The position numbers and the translations under genes were made by a program. A DNA stretch of 64,000 nucleotides from Francisella salimarina (lineage in GTDB: Bacteria; Pseudomonadota; Gammaproteobacteria; Francisellales; Francisellaceae), in assembly GCF_007923265.1 (NCBI RefSeq), contig NZ_VOJA01000005.1, forward strand, positions 1-64,000. Reading direction: 5' to 3'. This document shows positions 55,837 to 63,553 of this stretch, one piece after another. Position 1 is the stretch's first letter, and every line of letters starts with the position of its first letter. Under the pieces are notes generated by a model. It was not told the DNA's origin, did not search any database, and saw only the letters and a program-made list of their open reading frames with translations.

Positions 55837-58512
55837 TTAGATTATTGTCTGAGACTCAAAATCAATAGCTGGAGAGTAATTTATATATTCTGGCTTAATT
55901 TGATCCTGTTTATTAGCTTTTTCTACCGCTTTCTCTTTTTTATTATTTTTAGCAGCTTTAGGCTTTTCTTTTTTAAGATCATTTTGTTCAGAAGTTTCAT
56001 TACTTTTATCTATTTTTTTTATTCTTTTTGGCTGCTCCTCTTTGACGACAACTTTATCTACTACTTCAATTGTTTCTTTTACTTGCTCTTCTTGAACATT
56101 GTCAGTCTCTATAATTTTTTTATTATCAGTTTCTACACTACTAGCTTGTTGCGCAGCTTTTAAAGTACTTATTTCTTTATCTACAGAAACAGTATCAAAT
56201 TTTAGATATTTATTTGTTTTAGCTCTTTCCTGAGTAGCAACCTTAGTAGCTCCATCATCTTTTAGGCTATCATAATTTTCTAAAACATCTTTAACCATAA
56301 CAGAGACGAACTCTTCAGGGTTTTTAGATATTACTTTTTTGATGTTATCAGTTTTTTCAGCTGTTTGATTTTGATATTTGAGCTGAGTAATATCGACAAC
56401 TTCTTCTGCATTGTTAAGATTCAAGTTATTGCTTCTGTTATTGCTACGGTTATTTGACTTTTTATCAAATTTATCATTTGATCTATTTTTGTTACGATCA
56501 TTTTTATTGCGATCATTTTTGTTGTCATTATTTTTACGGTCATTGCGTTGGCCGTTATCTCTTTCTTGTCTATTATCTTGAGACTTCTGATGTTGATGCT
56601 TTTGACCTTTGTTATTATTTTTATTATCACTACGATCGTTTTTGTTATCGTTTTTACGGTCATTACGTTGCCTGTTATCTCTTTCTTGTCTATTATCTTG
56701 AGATTTCGGGTGTTGAGGCTTTTGACCTTTATTTTTGTGTTGTTTATCCTGAGGCTTAGTCTTCTCAATAGTCGTATCTTCAGCATTACCACCAAGTTTA
56801 CCTAGCAATTTACTCAAAAAACTTTTTTTCTTTGGCTCTTCTTTGATAGCCTCTTTTTTAGTGTTCTGAGTATTTTTATTAGCTATATTGTCTTGGGCTT
56901 TTTTATCTTCCTTGGGAGCTTGATTTTCACTGTTTGATGTTGTCTTACTTAGCTCTACAGCGGCTACTTTCTTTTTACCTGCTTTAGGAATTTCAACATT
57001 GTATACATCTTCTATCAAATCAGAGCTTGTACGATTAGACTTGTAGCTTGCTCCCCAGATTCTTTGCATTTGAAATTTTGGAGATTCGATGTTGAAGTTA
57101 GGGATTAGCATTATTTTAACTTCAGAGATTCTTTCAATCTCAACAATACTATCTCTTTTCTCATTTAGGATATATGCAGCTATATCCACAGGTACTTGGA
57201 CACGTATTTCATTAGTATCTTCTTTGATAGCTTCCGCTCTGATTTTACGTAAGATAGTAAGTGCTGTAGCTTGAGTAGTTTTAATAAAGCCATGGCCGTC
57301 ACAACGAGGACACTTTTGCATTACACTCTCGTTGATTGATGAACTCAAACGTTGTCTAGAGATCTCAACAAGTCCAAGTTTAGATATACGAGACATTTGG
57401 ATACGTGCTTTATCTTGCTGTAGAGCTTCCATTAACTTTTCTTCAACTTGCTTTCTATTTGGATAGAATGACATGTCGATAAAGTCAACTATAACAAGTC
57501 CTCCGAGGTCTCTAATTCTAAGTTGACGAGCAACTTCTTCAGCAGCTTCTAAGTTTGTTTTGAAAGCAGTAGTTTCTACATCCTCTGCTTTGTTAGCTCG
57601 AGATGAGTTAACATCAATTGCAACTAAAGCTTCTGTAGTATCAATAACAATAGATCCACCAGAAGGTAATCTAATCTCTCTCTTGTATGCATTTTCTATC
57701 TGTTGATCGATACCAAATTGAGCAAATATCGGTAGCTCTTCGTTGTATAGTTTAACCTTGTTTGTATCGAAGCTTTGTCTAAGTAGACCAAGCTGCCTTT
57801 TAACATCTGCAAAACATTCCTTAGAGTCTACAATAATTTCTTTAACATCTTCTTTTAGATGATCTCTAACTGTTCTTACAATTATGTCGCTCTCTTTGTG
57901 AAGTAGGGCAGGCTTTTTGATTTTGTGATAAGCCTTGAATATTGAGTTCCATAATTCAACTAGATTGTCGAAGTCATGCTTTAACTCCTCAAATGAGCAT
58001 TCTACGCAAGCAGTTCTTGCGATTACGCTCATACTTTTAGGGATATTTAAGTCCTTTAGATATTTTTTTAATTTCTCTCTATCTTCACCTTCAACACGAC
58101 GAGAAATTCCGCCACCATCTGGGTTGTTTGGCAGTAAAACCATGTATGAACCAGCTAGTGTGATAAATGTAGTTAGTGCAGCACCTTTGTCACCACGCTC
58201 TTCTTTGTCAATCTGTACGATTAATTCTTGTCCTTCAGAGAGAAGAGGTGCTATATTTTCACCATTTGGCACATCTTTTAGATAATACTCAGAAACTTCT
58301 TTAAATGGTAAAAAACCATTTTTATCTTCACCATAGTTAACAAATATAGCATTTAAGCTAGGTTCAATTCTAGATATGTAACCTTTGTAAATGTTAGCTT
58401 TCTTTTGTTCTCTATCTACGTTTTCGATATCTAGATCAATAAGTTTTCCGTTATCTAGAGTAGCAATTCTTGTTTCTTCACTACTTTTACTATTTATTAG
58501 TATTTTCTTCAT
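55837..58512 (-). CDS. rne: Ribonuclease E
   Basis: An 891-residue endoribonuclease for mRNA decay and RNA processing. The S1 domain is in YKGYISRIEPSLNAIFVNYG and the DNase-I-like catalytic site in TEALVAIDVNSSRAN, with VIVDFIDM following. The zinc-link CPRCDGHG closes the catalytic half at about residue 400. The C-terminal half (from about 500) is disordered, lysine- and asparagine-rich, and contains a 40-residue direct duplication. It ends in a conserved-looking INYSPAIDFESQTII. E. coli RNase E has 1061 residues, so the degradosome scaffold is shorter here. It is divergent from the cysteine desulfurase gene. Confidence 0.95.
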   Translation of the reverse strand: MKKILINSKSSEETRIATLDNGKLIDLDIENVDREQKKANIYKGYISRIEPSLNAIFVNYGEDKNGFLPFKEVSEYYLKDVPNGENIAPLLSEGQELIVQIDKEERGDKGAALTTFITLAGSYMVLLPNNPDGGGISRRVEGEDREKLKKYLKDLNIPKSMSVIARTACVECSFEELKHDFDNLVELWNSIFKAYHKIKKPALLHKESDIIVRTVRDHLKEDVKEIIVDSKECFADVKRQLGLLRQSFDTNKVKLYNEELPIFAQFGIDQQIENAYKREIRLPSGGSIVIDTTEALVAIDVNSSRANKAEDVETTAFKTNLEAAEEVARQLRIRDLGGLVIVDFIDMSFYPNRKQVEEKLMEALQQDKARIQMSRISKLGLVEISRQRLSSSINESVMQKCPRCDGHGFIKTTQATALTILRKIRAEAIKEDTNEIRVQVPVDIAAYILNEKRDSIVEIERISEVKIMLIPNFNIESPKFQMQRIWGASYKSNRTSSDLIEDVYNVEIPKAGKKKVAAVELSKTTSNSENQAPKEDKKAQDNIANKNTQNTKKEAIKEEPKKKSFLSKLLGKLGGNAEDTTIEKTKPQDKQHKNKGQKPQHPKSQDNRQERDNRQRNDRKNDNKNDRSDNKNNNKGQKHQHQKSQDNRQERDNGQRNDRKNNDNKNDRNKNDRNKNRSNDKFDKKSNNRSNNRSNNLNLNNAEEVVDITQLKYQNQTAEKTDNIKKVISKNPEEFVSVMVKDVLENYDSLKDDGATKVATQERAKTNKYLKFDTVSVDKEISTLKAAQQASSVETDNKKIIETDNVQEEQVKETIEVVDKVVVKEEQPKRIKKIDKSNETSEQNDLKKEKPKAAKNNKKEKAVEKANKQDQIKPEYINYSPAIDFESQTII
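56531..56610 (-). repeat. Direct repeat in rne, copy 1
   Basis: This 80-base stretch matches 56651-56730 at 73 of 80 positions, counted by eye, with a period of exactly 120 bases (40 codons). It encodes the QDNRQERDN-type block of the RNase E tail. The repeat keeps the reading frame. Confidence 0.85.
56651..56730 (-). repeat. Direct repeat in rne, copy 2
   Basis: Second copy of the in-frame repeat in the disordered RNase E tail. The most conserved part encodes KSQDNRQERDN. Copy number could vary between strains through slippage or recombination. Confidence 0.85.
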
Positions 58513-58547
58513 TTTTTTATTAATTCCTTCAGTAATATAATGTTCAT

Positions 58548-58571
58548 AACTAACTGTTTAACGAGTTAGTT
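58548..58571 (-). promoter_or_regulatory. Stem-loop in the rne 5' region
   Basis: AACTAACT and AGTTAGTT form a perfect 8-base stem with an 8-base loop, 36 bases upstream of the rne start codon. E. coli rne is autoregulated through hairpins in its 5' leader, so this is a candidate counterpart. There is no T tract on either side that would make it a terminator. Confidence 0.4.
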
Positions 58572-58764
58572 CGTTTTGTTTAGACCTATTTCGGCCATTT
58601 TAATAAATCGTGCTAACAGGCTATTTCTTTAAATATGAAACCGACCAAATTTACCATCTTTAGTCAAGCGCCAATTTAGCTTGCGATTTTGTTAAAGTAC
58701 TATGTACGCAATTATTTGATATAATAGCAATATTAGATATTAATTAAAAGAATTATTGGGTTTA

Positions 58765-59940
58765 ATGAGTCTTATTTACTTAGATTATGCAGCGACAACG
58801 CCTCTCAGTGCAAACGTTAAAAATTTAATGCTAAGCTCAATTAATAATGATGTTGACTTTTTTAACTCGGGGTCATCCACATATGAACAAGCTGAGTTTG
58901 TTAGTGATAAAATTGAAGAGGCTCGATCATCAATTGCAACAACTTTGTCCGTCTTGCCTAGAGAGATTGTTTTCACATCAGGGGCTACTGAGTCGAATAA
59001 CCTTGCAATAAAAGGAGTTGCTTATGCATACCAAAATAAAGGTAATCATATAATTACTTCAAAGGTTGAGCACAAGGCTGTACTTGATGTATGTAAGTCT
59101 TTAGAAACTCAAGGCTTCAGGGTCACATATTTGGATGTTGATGAATTTGGACAGATTAATTTAGAGCAACTTAAAAATGCTATTAAACCAGAGACTATAC
59201 TTGTAAGCTTAATGGCCGTGAATAATGAGCTAGGAACTCTAAATGATCTTTATGGAATTGGTCAGGTAACTAAGCAAAACGGTGTGATATTCCATGTTGA
59301 TGCTGCTCAGGGGTATGGTAAGGTTGATATTAATATAAATGATATGAATATTGATTTACTATCAGTATCTGGTCATAAACTTTATGCCCCAAAAGGTGTG
59401 GGATTTTTATATGTAAGGTCTAAAAAACCAAGAGTTAAACTAGAAAAACAGATTCATGGTGGTGCGCAAGAGTTTAATCTAAGGGCTGGAACACTGGCGA
59501 ACTATCAAATATTTGCTTTAGCTGAAGCTGCTAAAGAGATATTTGCTAATAGACAGAATAATCTTCAGTACATAAAGGATTTACGAGATATTTTTTTTGG
59601 CATTATTAAAGAAACTGATGATATAAAGATAAATACAAAACTTGATAATAGCTATTCAGGTATACTAAGTATTACTTTTATTGGAGTAAAAGGTGAAACT
59701 TTATTAGCAATGCTTGATGGTATTTGTATGTCTATGGGGTCTGCATGCAATTCTCAGGCTGTTGAGCCATCCCATGTTTTAGCTGCTATCGGCCTGAGTG
59801 CAGATCAAGCGGAATCTACAATAAGAATCTCATTCGGTTTGCAAACATCAAAAGAGCAGGTCATCTTTGCAGCTAATAAAGTGGTTGAAAAAGTACAACT
59901 TTTAAGAGCTATATCTCCAGAAGGAGAAGAGAATGTATAA
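58765..59940 (+). CDS. Cysteine desulfurase, NifS/IscS type
   Basis: A PLP enzyme of 391 residues that removes sulfur from cysteine for Fe-S clusters or tRNA thiolation. SLIYLDYAATTPLS opens the protein. EIVFTSGATESNNLAIKG and IFHVDAAQGYGKV follow, and the PLP lysine is in SVSGHKLYAPKGVGF. The persulfide cysteine lies in SMGSACNSQAVEPSHVL, which fits group I (IscS/NifS). I place the start at ATG 58765 rather than the TTG three codons earlier. The next gene overlaps its end by eight bases and encodes a degenerate IscU-like protein. Confidence 0.92.
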   Translation: MSLIYLDYAATTPLSANVKNLMLSSINNDVDFFNSGSSTYEQAEFVSDKIEEARSSIATTLSVLPREIVFTSGATESNNLAIKGVAYAYQNKGNHIITSKVEHKAVLDVCKSLETQGFRVTYLDVDEFGQINLEQLKNAIKPETILVSLMAVNNELGTLNDLYGIGQVTKQNGVIFHVDAAQGYGKVDININDMNIDLLSVSGHKLYAPKGVGFLYVRSKKPRVKLEKQIHGGAQEFNLRAGTLANYQIFALAEAAKEIFANRQNNLQYIKDLRDIFFGIIKETDDIKINTKLDNSYSGILSITFIGVKGETLLAMLDGICMSMGSACNSQAVEPSHVLAAIGLSADQAESTIRISFGLQTSKEQVIFAANKVVEKVQLLRAISPEGEENV

Positions 59941-60262
59941 TGATATAGTAAAAAAATTTCTATTAGATGTTAACTTTGATGATGCTATTATTCTACCTGA
60001 GCAAATTAGGTATGAAGTAAAGGATAGTTTTTCGACAATACAGATGTATATTTGTGATAAAAAGATATCATTTAGGGTTTATGGAGATGCTTATATAGTT
60101 GCAATGACAAAATGGCTACAGCAAAAGCTAAAGAGTAAATATGATATTAAACAAATAACGATCCAACAGCTTGTAGATAAATTTAACTTGCCTGATTTTA
60201 AATACAGAAATGCTTCTCAACTAATCGAGCTTATCGAGAAAATCAATGCAACAACTATATGA
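59933..60262 (+). CDS. Small protein resembling IscU without its cysteine ligands
   Basis: A 109-residue protein of unknown function. By hand I align its C-terminal 65 residues with IscU: ISFRVYGDAYIVAMTKW against the IscU RFKTYGCGSAIASS region, and FNLPDFKYRNASQLIELI against LELPPVKIHCSILAEDAI. Both IscU cluster cysteines in these segments are replaced, by D52 and N93, and the region around the third is absent. The only cysteine is C41. The gene overlaps the desulfurase by eight bases and recO by 17, so all three are coupled. The similarity is suggestive, not proven. Confidence 0.6.
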   Translation: MYNDIVKKFLLDVNFDDAIILPEQIRYEVKDSFSTIQMYICDKKISFRVYGDAYIVAMTKWLQQKLKSKYDIKQITIQQLVDKFNLPDFKYRNASQLIELIEKINATTI

Positions 60263-60947
60263 TTTTTATATATTACATCAACGTAAGTATAAAGAGAATT
60301 CTCTACTAGTGAGTATATTTACTCGAGAATTTGGCAAAATTTCTGGATTAATAAGAGTTAATAAAAAAACAATAAATTTATATCAACCCTTGGTCAAGTT
60401 AAGAGGACAAATTAGTCTTGCGAAAAAGTCAGATGGATTATCTAAAATTTACAACGTAGAGTTTGTTGAGTCATTTTATCAAAGTTCATATATTAATTTA
60501 TTGTCACTGCAGTACATGAATGAGTTGATATATTTGTTATTAAACTATTCTCATGAAGAGGAGTTTTTATTTGAAAAATATGTTTTTATTCTAAAAAATA
60601 TAAATGAAATTAATTATAAATATTTGCTGAGAATGTTTGAGCTTGAGTTACTAGATAGTCTTGGACAGGGAGTTTATGTTGATTGTGATGTCGATGGTGT
60701 GCTTATTGATGAAAGTCTTAATTATTCGATATATGCCACTGGATTTAAAAGAACTCTATCGGCTATACCAAATAGTATTGTGGGTAAAAGCCTCTTGAAA
60801 ATCAGTCAATCAGTCAGTTCATGGACAGCTGAAGATTTAAAAGCCATTTCTAAAGTTACTCGTGCCCATATTGATTATGCTTTAGCTGGTAAGCAATTAA
60901 AAAGCCGCAAACTTTTGATAGATTATTTGAATTTGGGCAAAAAATAG
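60246..60947 (+). CDS. recO: DNA repair protein RecO
   Basis: A 233-residue RecO that loads RecA with RecR. The N-terminal OB fold has YDFYILHQRKYKENSLLVSI and the helical C-terminal domain has MNELIYLLLNYSHEEEFLFE. The usual zinc-finger cysteines of many RecO proteins are missing, as in the E. coli protein. It overlaps the upstream small gene by 17 bases and is the last gene of this transcript. It converges with a DedA gene. Confidence 0.88.
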   Translation: MQQLYDFYILHQRKYKENSLLVSIFTREFGKISGLIRVNKKTINLYQPLVKLRGQISLAKKSDGLSKIYNVEFVESFYQSSYINLLSLQYMNELIYLLLNYSHEEEFLFEKYVFILKNINEINYKYLLRMFELELLDSLGQGVYVDCDVDGVLIDESLNYSIYATGFKRTLSAIPNSIVGKSLLKISQSVSSWTAEDLKAISKVTRAHIDYALAGKQLKSRKLLIDYLNLGKK

Positions 60948-60956
60948 TCTTTGTAA

Positions 60957-61607
60957 TTATGTTTTGTTAGATAGCTTGTTCTTAAAAGCTTTGATGAAAG
61001 ATACTGTAGGTGGTATTAAAGATACAACAATAATTAAAATGACAAATAAACCGAAATATTTTTTGACAAAAGCATTGTTGCTAAAGAAAAATGCTAGGTA
61101 AATAATAGAATAAACCCATATAAAAGCACCTATAATTCCCATTAATACAAATTTAGGATATTTCATGCGTGCCATACCAGCTGTAAAAGGCATGAATGTT
61201 CTTACAAGTGGCGTGAATCTTGCTAATATAATTGCTGCAGCACCGTACTTATTAAAGAACTCTTGTGCTTTAAGTAAGTGAGCTGTTTTGAGGATTTTTG
61301 CATCATCTTTAAATATCCGTTTACCAACCATTCTTCCAAGGAAGTAATTGCAGGAGTCACCAAAAACGGCAGCAGTTACAAGTATCGGAGCTAATATGTG
61401 TACATTTAGACTAGTCGCAGCACCTGTAAGTCCTAGTGCAAAGAGTAATGAGTCACCTGGTAAAAAAGGGGTTACAACAAGTCCTGTTTCGCAAAAGATG
61501 ACTAAGAAAAGTAACAAGTAAGTCCAGTCACCAAGTATATTAATATATGTGCTAATAAATTGATCTAGATGCAGGATAATATGAAACAACGCTGAAATGG
61601 TATCCAT
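60957..61607 (-). CDS. DedA-family membrane protein (copy 1)
   Basis: A 216-residue polytopic protein of the DedA/VTT family, thought to flip lipids such as undecaprenyl phosphate or phospholipids. Typical parts are FCETGLVVTPFLPGDSLLFA, GDSCNYFLGRMVGKRIF and ARFTPLVRTFMPFTAGMARM, with the conserved arginines. It is clearly a paralogue of the gene immediately upstream (61664-62290), and the two lie 56 bases apart. Confidence 0.9.
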   Translation of the reverse strand: MDTISALFHIILHLDQFISTYINILGDWTYLLLFLVIFCETGLVVTPFLPGDSLLFALGLTGAATSLNVHILAPILVTAAVFGDSCNYFLGRMVGKRIFKDDAKILKTAHLLKAQEFFNKYGAAAIILARFTPLVRTFMPFTAGMARMKYPKFVLMGIIGAFIWVYSIIYLAFFFSNNAFVKKYFGLFVILIIVVSLIPPTVSFIKAFKNKLSNKT

Positions 61608-61663
61608 AAATTATTCATTTTGAATGTTTTGTCGTTAGATTATAAAAAAATAATACTTAAAGG

Positions 61664-62290
61664 TTAAGCTCTTTTTGCTTTTATTTTATTTATAATGCCT
61701 TTGAGAATCATTTGAATCATAACGGCTGTTATGACTATAACAATAATCAAGCTTAGATATTGTTTAACAAAATGGTTATCACTAAAAAAGTATACTGTAT
61801 AGGTAATTGAGAAAGACCATATAACTGCCGATATGATACCTAATGTGACAAATTTTGCATAGTTCATATTGCTGACTCCAGCAACAAAAGGAGTAATTGT
61901 TCTAACAAAAGCTATGAAGCGTGAAAAAATTATTGCTTTTGTACCATATTTGTCCAAAAACTCTTTGGTTTTGATCAAGTATGCCTTTTTGAGAATTCTA
62001 GCATGTGTGCTAAATAGCTTCTCTCCTATAAATTTACCCGTAATATAGTTGCACGAGTCTCCTATAATAGCTCCTAAGCAGATTGACAGAACTGCTAAAT
62101 GAATGTTGATGCTTGTTGCAGCGGCAGTTAAGCCTATTGTGAATAAAAGCGAGTCACCAGGAAAAAAAATACCTAGGACTATGCCAGTTTCACAAAAAAC
62201 TATAAAAAACAGTAGTATATAAAACCACACGCCTAGCATATCTATAAAATAATTTATGTATTCATTAAAGTGTATAATAAAATCAAACAT
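61664..62290 (-). CDS. DedA-family membrane protein (copy 2)
   Basis: A 208-residue DedA paralogue with FCETGIVLGIFFPGDSLLFT, IGDSCNYITGKFIGEKLF and SRFIAFVRTITPFVAGVSNM. Order and length agree with copy 1 throughout, so the pair is a tandem duplication that has since diverged. It lies four bases after the bolA-like gene and is probably in the same transcript as the cyclo-ligase gene. Confidence 0.9.
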   Translation of the reverse strand: MFDFIIHFNEYINYFIDMLGVWFYILLFFIVFCETGIVLGIFFPGDSLLFTIGLTAAATSINIHLAVLSICLGAIIGDSCNYITGKFIGEKLFSTHARILKKAYLIKTKEFLDKYGTKAIIFSRFIAFVRTITPFVAGVSNMNYAKFVTLGIISAVIWSFSITYTVYFFSDNHFVKQYLSLIIVIVITAVMIQMILKGIINKIKAKRA

Positions 62291-62294
62291 TACT

Positions 62295-62561
62295 TTACTC
62301 CGGCTTGATTTTTATTGATAACGCATGGATATATGACATGAGCTTTTCTACAGATTTAAATACTTCCTTATGAGCTTTGATTTTTGAGGTGTCGCTCAAC
62401 TTTTTAGAAGAGATATTAACGACATAATGGTATTTGCCTTCAACAAACCCTTTATGTTTGGTATGCTTCTGCGTCTCATCTATTACTTCAATTAATGCTT
62501 GAGAATCAATTTTGGATAGTATTTCACTTTTAATTTGAGTTGCTACAGCTGTACTATCCAT
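62295..62561 (-). CDS. bolA: BolA-family protein
   Basis: An 88-residue protein with the BolA fold pattern: IKSEILSKIDSQALIEVIDE, then the variable loop with HTKHKG, HYVVNISSKKLSD, and the helix ending VEKLMSYIHALSIKIK, where IHALS is a family hallmark. BolA proteins work with monothiol glutaredoxins in Fe-S trafficking and can affect cell-wall gene expression. It is three bases downstream of the cyclo-ligase gene. Confidence 0.82.
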   Translation of the reverse strand: MDSTAVATQIKSEILSKIDSQALIEVIDETQKHTKHKGFVEGKYHYVVNISSKKLSDTSKIKAHKEVFKSVEKLMSYIHALSIKIKPE

Positions 62562-62564
62562 GTC

Positions 62565-63113
62565 TCATAATATCCTTGTCGGTGTAATAATTAAATCAAG
62601 CTTAATATCATATATGTCTATGATAATATCATTATTTTGCTGTTCATCAAAGGCTATGCCTATAGTTAAAGGGGAATTAGAGTTCTTTTTGAAGCTTAGA
62701 GTATAGTCGTAAAAGCCTCCTCCCATTCCCATTCTGAATTTGTCACGATTAAAACCAACAATTGGCACTATAACAATATCAAGCTCCCAAGCTGAGATAA
62801 TATCCTTTGCTGAATATTTAGGTTCTTTTATTTTATATTTATTTAAATAATATTTTTTTGAATCCTTAGCAAACCACATTCCATGCTTTATGAAAGGATG
62901 AACTATAGGTAAATAAATATTTTTAAAGCTGTCATTGATCAGTGATGTGTTGACTTCATTTTTGAGTGAAACAAAACTAGCTATTTTTGGATCTGAAAAG
63001 TTGTTTTGAATATAGTCTATAACTCTAAGGTTTATTTTAGAGGATAACTTATCCTTGTTACCTAAACTATTTCTAATGTTTAAGAGCTTTTGGCGTATAT
63101 TATCTTTATTCAT
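62565..63113 (-). CDS. ygfA: 5-formyltetrahydrofolate cyclo-ligase
   Basis: Converts 5-formyl-THF to methenyl-THF using ATP. The 182-residue protein has the N-terminal basic start NKDNIRQKLLNIRNS, the substrate strand IVPIVGFNRDKFRMG and the signature GMGGGFYDYTL. It lies directly downstream of the 6S RNA on the same strand, the same ssrS-ygfA order as in E. coli, where both can be co-transcribed. bolA and the two dedA genes follow. Confidence 0.93.
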   Translation of the reverse strand: MNKDNIRQKLLNIRNSLGNKDKLSSKINLRVIDYIQNNFSDPKIASFVSLKNEVNTSLINDSFKNIYLPIVHPFIKHGMWFAKDSKKYYLNKYKIKEPKYSAKDIISAWELDIVIVPIVGFNRDKFRMGMGGGFYDYTLSFKKNSNSPLTIGIAFDEQQNNDIIIDIYDIKLDLIITPTRIL

Positions 63114-63130
63114 GACTAAGACTATAAATA

Positions 63131-63330
63131 ATTAGTTGTCCGGAGTACCGTTTTAGCCCAATATTCTTGATCCCATTTGGTATCAAGTGGGTGTCATAAT
63201 CTCAACGTTGGGCTTCTTTGTAAGTGCTAGGCACCAAAGCTTGCTCTCTAGTTGGGATACCAAGACTCCCTATTCTAAGTAGTATCGGCTCAAGATTGTA
63301 GCTAAATCACCAATAACCCAGACAACTAAA
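63131..63330 (-). ncRNA. ssrS: 6S RNA
   Basis: Binds the RNA polymerase-sigma-70 holoenzyme and down-regulates transcription in stationary phase. Read on the minus strand, the RNA has a perfect 9-base closing stem (TTAGTTGTC with GACAACTAA). It contains TTGAGCCGATA, GAGAGCAAGCTTTGGTGCC and AGAAGCCCAAC, all similar in sequence and order to E. coli 6S RNA, with a large open central bubble. The length of about 200 bases fits. It sits directly upstream of ygfA, as in E. coli. The exact 5' end is uncertain and could lie about 11 bases further upstream. Confidence 0.9.
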
Positions 63331-63347
63331 CTTTTGAATACGTGATT

Positions 63348-63376
63348 ATTATAAACGACTAAATGCGGCGTTTGAA
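63348..63376 (-). promoter_or_regulatory. Predicted promoter of 6S RNA
   Basis: On the minus strand TTCAAA (63371-63376) and a perfect TATAAT (63348-63353) are separated by 17 bases. This places the transcription start near 63341, just before the 6S closing stem. Confidence 0.6.
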
Positions 63377-63553
63377 TGATTTATGGTAAAAAGTTTATAG
63401 ATATATTGCTTGACTTTGTTTGATTTAAGCTATCTGTTTTTTTGTTTAAGAAATGAATATTTTTTTAGACTAATACTATTAAAAAAGACCTATAACTAAT
63501 TATCTATATGAAGTAAAATATCAGTTAGTAATATATAAAATAAATTCTAATCT

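Noticed and set aside
56454-56805. Tyrosine- and isoleucine-rich frames opposite rne
   Set aside because: They are readings of the repetitive RNase E tail on the wrong strand, without ribosome binding sites.
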